From contig JAACJP010000004.1 of the NCBI GenBank assembly GCA_013368375.1, positions 1,612,001 to 1,676,000 of the forward strand: 64,000 nt of DNA, written 5' to 3'. Under the pieces are notes generated by a model that was given only the letters and a program-made list of their open reading frames with translations, was not told where the DNA came from and did no database searches. Below, piece after piece: positions 30,354 to 42,149 of this stretch; position 1 is the first letter of the stretch; each line of letters starts with the position of its first letter. Both the position numbers and the translations under genes were made by a program. This DNA is from Tricholomella constricta. Lineage: Eukaryota; Basidiomycota; Agaricomycetes; Agaricales; Lyophyllaceae.

Positions 30354-33075
30354 ATGTCAAATTTTGGATCAAACGTTCATGAGAATAACTATCACGGCAG
30401 CAGAGCATCTCCTTCCACGACGAATCTCCTCCCACCAAGCAATGCCCGCAAGACCAGCCCCGGTATCGCACATCAGCTCAAATTCACGGCTAGCCCGGGC
30501 CCTTCTTCGCTGCACAGGATACCAAGTAATAGTCCATTCTTTCGCCCACCTCCGGGATTAGATTCGCCGTACGCAATTGCTATTTCCATGTTTCTTTAAA
30601 AATGTTTAGCTATCGTGTTCCAGTTCAACCAGCAACAAGGTCTTAGGTTTTACCTCCATCTCAGAAAAGGCGAGAAAAAATCTTGTTCTGGTTCCAGAAA
30701 TTCCTCTGCATCGTTTCACGCGTCTGTAACCTTGCATATAATCTCTACTACCTAGACGCGTCCATCACGCGTTGTAGATGACGGGCAACTACACCCTTTT
30801 AACGGGTCACTCATTCAAATACCTCTGCAGTTCTCTTTGGCTCCTTACCCCCTAGCCTGGAGCTCCGGTCATTTTCCCCATTTTCCTGAGAGCGATGACT
30901 ACATCCACAACCCAGACCCTCGGCGGGACCGAAAGCACGATTTGCGAGGCAGCATATTCACGCTGAGAGGTCTCACTAACCTTGGTTGCTTGATCCTTCT
31001 TGGTGTAGGCCTGGTTGCACTTTTGTAAGCCTTTTCGCTCTCCCGTCACTGGGTCTTCACGGAATTCGCACTTGTGAATCAGCGCGGGGTATCCTCTAAT
31101 TTCGCATTTTACTTCGAGAAAGCAATCATTGATGGGTGGGTTCAATCTTGGGGGAATAAACGCAACTGGGCAGGTATGTTTCTGGTTTGTTTCCTGTTGT
31201 ATTTTGCGAGCTGACTGGGATCCCGCTCCATCTCCCAGATTCCAAGCATGCCGGGAAATTGGGGTCTAATCGATCTTGAAACCCCGAAAAGCGCATATAC
31301 AAAGGCATCATACAAAGAACCGAGGAAGAAACTGCAACTGGTATTCAGCGACGAATTCAATACCGATGGACGGTCTTTCTATCCAGGAGACGATCCTTAC
31401 TGGGAAGCTGTGGATTTGCACTACTGGGCCGTAAGTGAAAAGGTTTTGTGATGTAGCAGCTACCAACGCTCCCGCAGACCAATAATATGGAATGGTATGA
31501 TCCTGCAGCTATAGTAACGAAGGGGGGGGCGCTAGAAATCACAATGTCCAAGAAGGAATCACATGGATTACACTACGAAGGGGGGATGATGACAACTTGG
31601 AACAAATTCTGCCTCTCGGGGGGATTGATTGAAACGTCTGTGACTCTTCCAGGGGCGAATAACATTGTTGGAATCTGGCCAGCCATCTGGACGATGGGAA
31701 ACTTAGGTGAGTTCGAATATTATACCATCAACACGGTTTTAAGACCATACCACAGGTAGAGCCGGATATGGCGCAAGCTTAGAGGGAATGGTACCAGCGG
31801 CATTTAGATTATTACTACACGCTGACCTTGTTTTGCAGTGGCCTTACACTTATGATTCCTGTGATGTCGGTACAGTTCCCAACCAAACAGTCGGCGGTCT
31901 TCCGAAAGCTGCCACTGTAAACGGCGATATGAATGCTGGAGGCGCCCTGTCTTATCTTCCTGGACAGCGCCTCTCCCGATGTACTTGTCCGGGTGATTCA
32001 CATCCGGGCCCTATGCACGCAGACGGGACATTCGTGGGTCGTTCTGCACCGGAAATCGACATCTTTGAAGCTCAGGTACATCTACAACGATCTTGTCGAC
32101 ATTCTACCAACTTAAAGTGGGAATAGGTCACAGGAAACCCACCGACCGGCCAAGTGTCTCAGTCAGCTCAGTGGGCGGTAAAGCCGTTTCTCCTACATCC
32201 TCGGCACGTTTTAACGAATTTTAAGCCGATCAACGACAGATATCTTTGGAAGAATACAACAGACACTACATTCATCGCCGACGCCACCATCACTACATTG
32301 AACTCTTACCTCGGTGGCGCCTTTCAACAAGCAACATCAGCAGTGACACGAACAAGTTTGTTTCCTCATGCCTCACTCGTTGTCAACTGAACCATGCGTT
32401 TCTCCAGATCAAGATTGCTATGAGTTTCAAAAAGGCTGTTTCTCTGTGTATGGATTCGAGTACAAGCCAGGTAGGTATCGAGTATATTTATCTTCAGTCT
32501 ATTGCCGACTCTCGTCTAGGGTTCGACGATGCAGTTTGTTTCAAGAATTTTGGAAGAAATCATTTATCGCATCGCTGACTTTAGATACCAGTATATTTCA
32601 TGGATCTCGGATGGGAAGCTCACCTGGACTCTCAAGCAAGAGGGTATGGGTCCCGATGAAGAAGTAGAGATCTCTGCACGGCCAATTCCTCAGGAGCCAC
32701 TGGTACGTCGGCGCTTTGTCGATACGATCTCGTTGCAGGCTTACCTGAACCAAGTACATTATTATCAATCTCGGGATGTCTATGAACTTTGGCGAGGTCG
32801 ATCTCGAGCACTTACAATTCCCTGTGAAGATGCGGGTAGACTGGATTCGAGTGTACCAGCCCCAGGACGCGCTCAATGTCGGATGTAACCCCAAAGAGTT
32901 CCCCACAGAGCAGTACATCAATAAGTAGCTCGATCTTCATTTGTGACTTCAACACCCGTGCTTCAATCTGACATGCAACAGATACATTGACGCATACACC
33001 AACCCAAACCTAACAACCTGGGTAGACGACTTCAAACAAAACTTCCCAAAGAACCGATTCCTGGATCAATGTTGA
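30354..33075 (+). CDS. KRE6: KRE6/SKN1-family beta-glucan synthesis protein (GH16)
   Basis: Fifteen exons, ending 31083-31173, 31239-31430, 31478-31706, 31756-31790, 31839-32075, 32127-32177, 32226-32355, 32408-32470, 32520-32533, 32592-32702, 32755-32924, 32982-33075, give about 628 residues. It is needed for cell-wall beta-1,6-glucan and acts in the secretory pathway. A Ser/Pro-rich cytosolic tail, one membrane segment (GCLILLGVGLVALF) and a lumenal GH16 domain are visible; the catalytic block is EIDIFEAQ. The conserved C-terminus (QYINK, then a segment ending FLDQC) is complete. The first three exons (30354-30568, 30665-30725, 30831-31024) are the weakest part; a 105-nt intron there is unusual for this genome. 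Confidence 0.93.
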
Positions 33076-33227
33076 GGGTGCGCCACACACGATTCTTTCA
33101 TAGTAGGTTGATACGATAGGGTAATAGATGATTGTTTACTTTGATGTTACGGTTCGTTCCCTATGTCGTATCCGGTCACCTGTGATTCAATTAAATGAAC
33201 GTTAAAATATATAAACAAGCTGGTTAA

Positions 33228-36200
33228 CTAAGACGAAGCGTGACTGGAATCAAGGAGTAGCTGTAGTTTGTTCAATGTCCGTTCGAGCGTGATGATTCCC
33301 CCGACTGTCAATCGCGGTACTGCCAATTCTTGATCAAATTCGTCTATCTGGGGGGTAATCCTGCTTTTCTCGATCAGCGCACGAGCATCCCGTAGGACCT
33401 TGTCGAGTCGATGATCCTGATAATATAAACACTTGATCACAGAGTCGAGTCCGCCTAACGGAATTTCAAGAGCGCGGCGGACAAACGCTCTTGACAGAAC
33501 GTATGCCTTCTCGTTGTATAATCGACTATGATCATATAGATATGGTCAAGAGGTTGCAAAGAACACATGTACAGTCCATACCTGTTGACGATCCCCTCTT
33601 CAGTGCCCCTTAACTTGTCGTAAGCAGGTTCGCAGAACCACCTACATGCCACATAAATTATATGTCTCCGCGTTACAGAATTACTCACGGCTCTTTGACT
33701 AGCACGAGGCCTTGAATCGAGACAAAAGCTTGGAGTAAGGACGATCCTGCCGCACTCCACATCTCATCCCTATCCCCAGACCAGGTTCCTAGAATAGACA
33801 GGCAAACTTTTCCTTCTTCGTACAGATTACTAGATGTACAGGGATAAGTAGATGATTAAGAACCAGATGGATATTACACTCACGGATTTACTAAGAGCGT
33901 TCAGTAGACAGTTTCTATAAACGAAAAGTCAAAAATAAAACAACTGGAGAATCCCACCTCGTCCATTCCCATTCGTCCAACTGTGAAAATGCGCTATTGG
34001 GGGACTATGGGGAAAGTTCGAGTCAAGCATCCAGTCGATCATAAATGGAGCGTCCTCGTATGGTGTATTTGCTGGTCCGATGATAAGACATCTGAGAAGA
34101 TCTGTTCGATCTTCGTAAGCCCGTACGATGATCGAATCTGCGCGCAATGAAGTGAGATAAGAGGTAGTGACAGTAATCTGTGCGTACCTGGAAGACTATT
34201 GGAGAGGACGCGATACTCTTTTGTCAGACGCCCAAGGAATGCCTTAGATGGAGCCGCAGGAGGTGATGAGAAGAACGCATGATCAGGTGGCGCAGAAGAA
34301 AGGATGTCAAAGCGCTTCCAAGTAAGCTTATCGCCGCCTTCCACAGGCTCTTCAACGGTATTCAAAGGTCGATTAAGGAGGGGTGGGTGATGACCGACTT
34401 GCATTGTGGGTATGGGCAACGGTGCTGATGCTTCAGAGGCTTCGATAGATTCTTCCGCTAATTCATTCGCCCATCCTCCAGCCTCGACAGCCATCGGGTC
34501 CTCCGATTCCACGACATCATCTTCGTACTCCTCCCATTCATTACCATCTAGATCAGGCTGCCAGATACCATCCTCATCCATAGTCCAGACCTGTTCATCG
34601 CCATTCAAGTGTGCATCATGAGGCTCTACAGCTTCGTCGCCCCACAAGTCATCTTCAAGTTGCTCTATGCCGTCGTATAACTTTGTTAATCGCTCTAAAG
34701 GATAAATTTTCACCGTGGAGTCTGGGTGCGTAACCTCCACAGTCCCGTCAAGATTCAGCTGGTAAAAAAAAAAAGGCAAACTTATGAGTTCATGGAGAGC
34801 AACTAAGATTAAATAACATACACTAGTAACTTCGCCAATCCACGCAAATGAGCCACTTCTTGGAATGGGGTGACGGATCCGTGCCTCCTGTACCTTTTCC
34901 AATGCACGCTGTGCTGCAATACCAGCCCCAATATCAGCCATTTCTTTCCTCCACCCAACCAGTTGACCTTCTGAGGTGGGAAATTCGCGAACCCAAGCTT
35001 CCACTTCTCCTATTTTTGGAACAGTGGGTTTCTCGAATCCATTGGTGGTGCCTTCTCGATGGATGAAAACGAAATCGCCCCTCCGGACGCCGAGTTCCTC
35101 GGACGCTGACTGTGGAATGACGACAGCCAAATCGGCTGTGCCATGGGGATCAAGTTCTAACACTGATGCAAGTTCAACTGCACCAGTATCTGGAAGTAGG
35201 ATCTTGGCAGTTCGGTCAAGCGCATTTACGGACTGCACAATGGCGGGGCGCTTGAGTTCTTCTGTTTTCCAGACGACATGATCACCAGGCCTACAAGACG
35301 TCAGCTCATGTCTAACTCTGATTATGATTATTCTTACCAACAGTCATACTCGTCGGGGTTCAAGTAGGGGATAACCTTCGTAGACCTTATGGTTTCTTGT
35401 GTACCATCTTGCCACAAAACATCGAGGGTCGTTTCGGTTTCGGCCACAACGTACACTTGTATTTGGATAGTTTCGTCACCCTCTTGACCATGCTTCGTCG
35501 AAGGGGCCCCTGAGCTGTCCTTTAGACGAACCCGATCACCCAAACGCATCTCTAAGTCCGAACGACCCCGAATGACTGTCAAATTTGCAAGATCTTTCCC
35601 ATACCAAAATCTCTGAGGCCGCGTTTTCTTCGCAGCTTCCGCAGGGTCGAGCTGAAGCAGAAAAGATGACATTTTCACGCCGTGTAAGTCGACAAAAGCG
35701 CTCACTAATTGACTGACAGCCAACCATGCGACCGCATAGACGGTGTGCATGATATCGATGACAGTGTCGACACTATCTGGGCAATACATGCCGCCGGAAG
35801 GAGGCGGAAGGATATCCTGCATACAGGTCATTCGCAATACGATGGAATGCAAAACAGATTACCAACAGTGCCCTTTTCACCGACGTTGAGGCGAGAACTA
35901 AATTCACGAAGCCGAACAAGTTGACCAGTCGAAACTTCAACCAAAGATTCGTCAAATAACTGGGAATGTCAGTTTGCATCTCTGGAATGCTTAATGAACG
36001 ATTTCATACCTCAATAACCTACAGTAACAGTGAGCGATACATCGTAAATAGAACGTGCGACATACCTGGCCAACCCAATCATCGTACACCACATAATCGC
36101 CAATCTCGGCGTTAATTCTAAGTTCAAGTTCGTCCAGTGTCCTCCAGCCATCCACAGACTCCCCGCTGATTGCGTGATCGATACGCCCTTTGACATGGAC

Positions 36201-36625
36201 GTTCGTAACTACACCAGATTGAACATCGTCGATCGTTTGCTTGCAAAAGTCTCCCGGCTGGATGGTGCGATCGACGAGCCTCAGTTCAGACTCGAAAAGA
36301 ATTTCTCGCTCTTCCGAATCTGTCAGAAATGATACGCCCACCTCTCCGGGTTGTAATGGCCGCATCATAGGATCCGAAAATGCATTGTGGGGCGGCACAT
36401 CCTCAGCATCGTGCCAACATCTCTATGATTGACGCATCACATGTTAGATAACAGAGCTCCGGATTGACCGCAGCATACGTGCCAGGACGATTCCAAACGA
36501 GTCGTAACGAGCAGTTCGCTGTACGATATCTTGTTGATATAACTAGACGTCCGTCAGCCGTTGATAACGTCACTCAAGGGGCACCAAACCTTTGTCGAGG
36601 AGCGGTTGAGATCCTTGGGAGGCAT
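33228..36625 (-). CDS. UBE2O: UBE2O-like E2 ubiquitin-conjugating enzyme
   Basis: Fourteen exons (36590-36625, 36483-36542, 36066-36422, 36010-36018, 35867-35959, 35706-35816, 35338-35651, 34822-35290, 34188-34758, 33958-34137, 33884-33890, 33689-33829, 33582-33641, 33228-33525) give 901 residues in one frame. UBE2O is a large E2 with E3 activity that clears orphan proteins. The N-terminal half has SH3-like conserved repeats ([36 protein letters not shown]), then an acidic linker. The C-terminal UBC domain has the active cysteine in [15 protein letters not shown]. Two exons are 9 nt and 7 nt, and the second intron has a GC donor (GCACGT); all are forced by the conserved sequence. Confidence 0.92.
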
Positions 36626-36773
36626 TGTCCAGCGGTGTGGCCCCTCGGATTCAGTGCAATGAAGAATTATAACGAAGGAATGATCGTGGTCGCTCGTGTC
36701 AATGATCAACTGTCAATGAGTCTGACCAATATTGATGGTGTTAGACTTCCATCTCGACTCTTCTTTTAGCACC
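36626..36773. promoter_or_regulatory. Divergent promoter, UBE2O-like / F-box gene
   Basis: 148 bp between opposite start codons. A frame across this segment on the + strand is the antisense of the first UBE2O exons and was not called. Confidence 0.5.
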
Positions 36774-38532
36774 ATGCCTCCCTTTCAACCTTTGAATGTC
36801 ATCCCGGTGGAACTGCTTGTCCAAATTTTGTCCTCGCTGGATTACCTGGCCGTTCTGCGATGTAGACAGGTGAGTTTAGGTTTCGCCTCACAGGCAAGCA
36901 CAGGCTTCAGTCTAATCTGGACAGGTTTGTAAATCGTTCGAAGCCTTGATAGGCTCAACGAGTAGTCTTCAGTTAATCGTAGAGCTCCATGCAGCTGGTC
37001 AGGATATGGAGCCTAACGGCACAGCCAGTTCTGTAATTCGCCTCGAACTCCTGAAGCAGCGTACCGCGGCTTGGGATGAATTGAAATATACGAAGGATCA
37101 CCGAATTCCAATGTCAAGCGGTAACTTGTGGGAGCTCTATGGCGGGGTTTTAGCCCAGAGTACAGCGGAAAAGACTATCATTTTTCGGCGGCTACCGTCC
37201 TTGTGCAGGTCTATCGAGGAGGTCGAATGGACACTCGATGCCTTTGGCTTTCCAGTTCGCGATTTTGGGATGGATCCGTCTCAAGATCTTCTCGTTATTG
37301 TGGAAGCTCCACGCTGGTTTGCCCCATCATTCACCTTGAAATGGCGGTTCAAATAATGCGACCTTGTTCTAGGTCTGATACAGATCACACATGTCGAATA
37401 CACCTGCGCAGCCTGTCCACGGGCCACCACCATCCAAGGGCTCAAACTCCGATGATAATATGCTACTCCCAAAAGGTTTTGGACGCACTCATCTCCCTGA
37501 CCATACAGATATCCGGAGATCACCTCGGTGTCTTGTTCAATCATTCCGGTGGCCCAGAAAACGAAGTTTACATCTGGGATTGGAAGAAGGGGACCACAGA
37601 GGCTGTGAGTGAATAGCAGGATGTCGATTTGTCGATTTGCTGAGGTTACTTATAAAGAACCTGTCTGGCGACGAAATGGAGTCCTTTGTATTCATGAGCA
37701 AACGGGAAGTCATTTTTGGCCTTCTGGGCCCATCCGAAAACGAAGATTTAGCAGTCACACTGCTCGTGCTAGATTTTGAAAAAGAATGCAATGAGAGACA
37801 CGCTATCACTGAAGTTGAACACGGCGTTTCATTCCTCTACCCCAGTTTTCAACCCCACATAGGTCTAGTCACATTCGAAATACGGTCTGATCCAGCGCCA
37901 ACGTTGACACCACCCTCTCGTCTTCAACTTCCGTTCTTCACAGCTTCACACAACAGGCTTCTCACCGCATCCCTTTCCATCATCCACAACAACCGTTTGC
38001 AAACTGTCATGCTGTTTTCTCCTCTGGCCACCTTTCGATCCTGCTTGGACCGCCGCATCACTGGCCAAAAGACGATTGATTGGTCGGTCTGGGGACCTAA
38101 AAGTACTCGGATCTTAATACCGAATCGGAATCCTTCCGATGTCTGGGTTTGCTATGTCAATGCCTGCAAGTATGTTGCGTTGCGAAAGACAAGGACAAAC
38201 CATACTATCCTTGTGGATGTGTTTGATTTCCACCAGCCAGGTTTATCACGCGCTCTCTCCGATCCCGACCATGGAACCGATTGTGTGACTAGCACGAACT
38301 TTTTTGAAGCTGGCGACGTTTTTGGCGAAGAAGTACAAACCTCCCTGCCCTATCGATTGCGGACACTGCCGTTAGATTGGAGATATAATTCCGACATGGG
38401 CGTTATGTGCAGTGAAGATCATATCCTCATCGTTGATGTGCGTGTTCATGATGGAACCATTAACCCATCCTGACAATGTTGGCTGTGCAGGCACACGTGG
38501 ACTGCAGAGAATACCGAATACTCTCCTTTTAA
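36774..38532 (+). CDS. F-box protein
   Basis: Five exons (36774-36869, 36925-37316, 37373-37604, 37658-38437, 38491-38532) give 513 residues. The N-terminal F-box (IPVELLVQILSSLDY...VLRCRQVCKSF, residues about 9-40) would bind Skp1 in an SCF ubiquitin ligase. The rest resembles the beta-strand-rich substrate region of the large agaricomycete F-box family (blocks such as ISGDHLGVLF and EVYIWDWKKG), which behaves like a degenerate propeller. Substrate unknown. The last exon adds only 13 residues and is the least certain piece. Confidence 0.82.
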
Positions 38533-39076
38533 GCGCCTGATTGGCATCTTTCCGTTAGGATGCTCTACATTCATCGAGGCTCGTGGATAGTTGTCAAATT
38601 TACATCAGTGTTGGGCCAAAAATGGGTCGCTGTGGTCCAAAGTTACCCAGCCTTTCGGCGGAAACACGGGTGTTGTGGAAGCATCTCATATCACGAGCCA
38701 ATGGCACATCGCACGCTGTGCAACAAGGTGCGAAAAAAATTGCTGCCAGGAGCTTGGAACGAGGTGGTTCTTTGTGCATGAAACATTGCGGGATATGAGC
38801 TATTCGTGTATATATTCATATTGACCATCCAAATGAACATTTCTTCCAATGGCAATAATCCTTGACAAGCGTTTAGGAACGTCTATGGGCGTTTCTGCTG
38901 AGCCTAAGCGGTGCCCAGGCGCTTGGGTTTGATCGGATTCCAATCTTATCAGATACGCAAGTTCCAATCAAGCGCTAGATTTTACTGCAGTCAGTTTGCG
39001 CAGGGCTATATAATACCACACCCAGCTTCCATGACTCTCCCCATTTCCTCCCTCTACCCCCTCAGCGCTTCTTAAC
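38533..39076. other. Intergenic upstream of N-acetylglutamate synthase
   Basis: 544 bp. Three short overlapping frames (38560-38824) have no family resemblance. A TATA-like run is annotated separately. Confidence 0.45.
39007..39014 (+). promoter_or_regulatory. TATA-like element of the N-acetylglutamate synthase gene
   Basis: CTATATAATA run about 65 bp upstream of the start codon, within GC-richer sequence. Distance and sequence fit a core promoter. Confidence 0.5.
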
Positions 39077-41035
39077 ATGATCCCTCACGCCTCTAGCCCT
39101 CGTACCCTGGTCACAGCTTCTCTCAGAGCAAAGCGCACCCAAACCTTCAAGGCATTCTATGCTGTTCGTATCCATTTTGAAAGGACTCCTTCCAATTCTT
39201 ATTTTTCTCTCATTTTGATAGACAATTCGTGGTCTTCGTCAGCCTTCGTCTGAGCCAGATGGCACCCCCATTTCAGAGAATGTTTGTTGAGTCATATTTT
39301 AACCTCGTGGATATCCACCCATATCGTGCTTTAGGATTTTTTCCTTTCGATCTTACGCGCCAACCCATCATTGAGGGATACTCGATCATACTTAGCTTCG
39401 TTTGGCCCTCAACCTCAGACCAGTCTGGTCCCGGTCTCTTTGAATGTCTCCGTTCCTTCTCCATCAACAGCTCAGTTGCCTCAGCAAACAATGCCTGCTC
39501 TTGAACATCCGAAGCCGAGTCCTATCCTTGCATCCATTTTGAACCCTGTCATACGACGAACAGCTTTAGTAAAGGTGCAAGGCCCATTCACAGATGTGCA
39601 GCTGGAAAGTATCACTCGAGGCCTTGTCTATCTCGAAAAGCTCGGCCTGGTCAGCGTCATTGTTGTCGAGAACGATGAATTACCCCGCGGTGAGCAAGAC
39701 GAAAGGGCTGCCATTATCGAGGAAACTATGCGGGTCGTTACTAGCCTGGAAAAGCATGGTTCTCGAGCTCGTCCCGTAGTCGGCGCCATCGTAAGGCTTG
39801 GACCGAAGCCTGGTGACGACGAAGGAACATTAAACGACGGGATCGCCCCTCCTGAATCCCACACTGTCTCCTCCGACCTTATTCCAATCCGATCTGCGCT
39901 GCGAGCAGGCGAAATTCCAGTCATATCCCCATTCGCTCTTGACTCCTTCTGCCGCTCCATTCGAATAGACGCCAACGACGTCATTGCAGGCCTAGCTCGA
40001 GGAATGGTCGAAGCAGCTGTTGAAGATCAATCCAAACGCGGTGACCAGCGCGATGACGCGTCCGAGGACGTTGATCTTACCCCCCTTCGACTCATGATCA
40101 TCAATCGGGAAGGCGGCGTCCCGTCATACGCCCGTTCAGGATACCCTCATCTCCTCATTAATCTTGCTTCCGAGTACTCGCATATCCACCAAACTTTCCA
40201 TCAGTCATGGCTTCATTCAAACCCAACGGCGCTTGCCAACCTCTCGCTTGCTCGAACGTGTCTAACGTACATGCCTTCGACGTCTTCCGCTATCATGGTA
40301 TCGCACAGGTCTTCCAGCTCTCTTATCGCAAATCTCATCACAAACAAGCCCGCTGTCAGTTCAAGTTTACCGCATGCACTGCTCCAGGGAAATCGTAAAC
40401 TCACCCCAAATACCCCCACCTTACTGCGCCGCGGTCTACCCGTACAAGTCATTCGCAATGCCTCTCAAATCGACAGAACCAAGATGAACACTCTACTGGA
40501 ACAGTCGTTCAACAAAACCCTTGATCAGGGCTCTTTCTACGAGCGATTGGAAAAAACGCTCGACTATGTTATCCTTGCAGGTGACTATGCTGGAGCAGCG
40601 ATCGTGACGAAGGAGGAATGTCCTGGTCTTGACATACCGATATCCTATCTCGATAAATTCGCCGTCCTTCCAAGTCATCAAGGAGACGGCACCGTGGACT
40701 TTTTATGGGTCGCTCTGCATGACGAGTCGTATGGGCTTGGTCTTCCCTTCTCTGCCAATCCCAATGGAGGGAAGGGCGGGAAGGGTCAAGGCCAGGACTT
40801 GGTGTGGAGAAGTAGGACTGATAATCCGGTCAACAAATGGTACTTCGAACGAAGCTCAGGTCACCTCCGAATGGGATCCTGGGTTCTGTTCTGGTGCGAT
40901 GCGGAAAGGCGCCTAGAGATCGAGAAAGGACGCCGTGGCCGTTCTGGTTTGTCGTACATAGAGGATTGGGAAGATGGGCGCCTTGAGAAGTGGGCTGACG
41001 TTATCTTCAAGATCCCAGGAAGTTGGCGAAAGTAG
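39077..41035 (+). CDS. ARG2: N-acetylglutamate synthase, mitochondrial
   Basis: Three exons (39077-39163, 39222-39281, 39335-41035) give 615 residues. It makes N-acetylglutamate from acetyl-CoA and glutamate, the first step of arginine synthesis in the mitochondrial matrix. The N-terminus is basic and Ser/Thr-rich, as expected for a mitochondrial presequence. The second acceptor was set by the family block DFFLSILRANPSLRDTRSYL. An amino-acid-kinase-like domain fills the middle and a GNAT/NAGS acetyltransferase domain the C-terminus (YVILAGDYAGAAIVTKE, DKFAVLPSHQGDGTVDFLW, NKWYFERSSGHLR). The third exon is uninterrupted over 1.7 kb, unusual in this window. Confidence 0.94.
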
Positions 41036-42149
41036 GTTACTTTGTATGAAACAATTAGAAACAGACTTGGATCGTAATAGTACATAGATTAGTATTTGTA
41101 TCACCGGCATTGTCCAATTAACGTGAGGGCCGAGATTGTCCCGATATCATATACATCACTTAGTTTATTCTACAGAATCTTCTTCTCGGGCCCGACCTCA
41201 CTACTTTCAGTGAGCTAGGCCGGAATTTAGAGGATCTCTGGAAAGCCGTGTGGAAGGGCGTGCGGCAGAAATAAGTTTACTGTCTAGCGATTGCGTCATT
41301 CCAGCATGGGACGTATAACAGGGATAGTTTCATTGATACTTCATGGGTGTAATGTAATCCAATTGTTTTCGTTTATTCTTCGGAAATATCGAGATCACTG
41401 AACCTGAACCGGCAGAAAGGCCTACATTCTCCTTGCGCACCACCAGCGATGGACTATTCGCCGACTCGCCTCCATGAACAATAGCGTCAATTCTTCTTGA
41501 CAACTCTCTTCACGAGTTCGCCAACGCCTTTGACTACCTGATCACGAAAACCCTTGTTGGTCCAACAGGTTTCGCATCACGAAATTATTTATACGGCACA
41601 ATGTGGCTTGACGGCTCCAACTACTGCTCGTGGGACATGTTCTCAGCCATACCTGAATAAGGTGCTGAAAGGATAGTCTGGGAACTGTTATTTGTTGCGA
41701 AATATGTACATAGCTTGGGCCAACTCGCAGATAGTTCGCCGCCTTCGACCCTACACCGGTCCACACTGGCATGTAGCCCACACAAGCAATCCTGTGAAAC
41801 AATGCAATGAGGAGTTGAGAAGCATGAAGTAGTGTTGATTCACCTACTTTGAGGCGCGTTGCTCGGAGGCGGGGTAGCCCTTCCTCTTTGCAGCCTTAGT
41901 AGCAGAGCCGGGAGAACTTATGAGGTTGAGAACAAGCCTTCACCGGCACCCCTAGATTGACAGTTCTTTAGTTTCTGTCATATCATCGAACTGATCTCGT
42001 GATCGTGTGTGTCTATTTATGGATCAATGTGGAAACAAATTTATCCACGCGATGATTTGCATCCGCCGAAATCCATGATCCAACCATGATCCAGATAAGA
42101 TATACGGGTACTGCCCTTGCCCTGTACTGTCATCTATGTGAGGAGACTT
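41036..42149. other. 1.1-kb convergent region, mostly without recognised genes
   Basis: Lies between the 3' ends of the N-acetylglutamate synthase and carrier genes. A possible small minus-strand gene (41487-41960) is listed separately; nothing else was recognised. Confidence 0.4.
41487..41960 (-). CDS. Possible small gene, conserved-looking fragments
   Basis: Not a finished model. Reading the minus strand, an exon ending LPRLRATRLK can be spliced through a 50-nt-range intron (CACAG acceptor) to IACVGYMPVWTGVGSKAANYL. A short basic amphipathic end, VGELVKRVVKKN followed by TGA at 41487, lies downstream. The first part reads like real protein sequence, but the connection to the end is not resolved and the family was not recognised. 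A small mitochondrial protein would fit the composition; this is a guess. Confidence 0.3.

Noticed and set aside
36464..36769. A + strand coding frame upstream of the F-box gene
   Set aside because: It is antisense to the first exons of the UBE2O-like gene, which fit conserved sequence in phase.
38560..38824. Three overlapping short frames downstream of the F-box gene
   Set aside because: All three frames are short, show no family resemblance and lie in intergenic sequence; chance frames.
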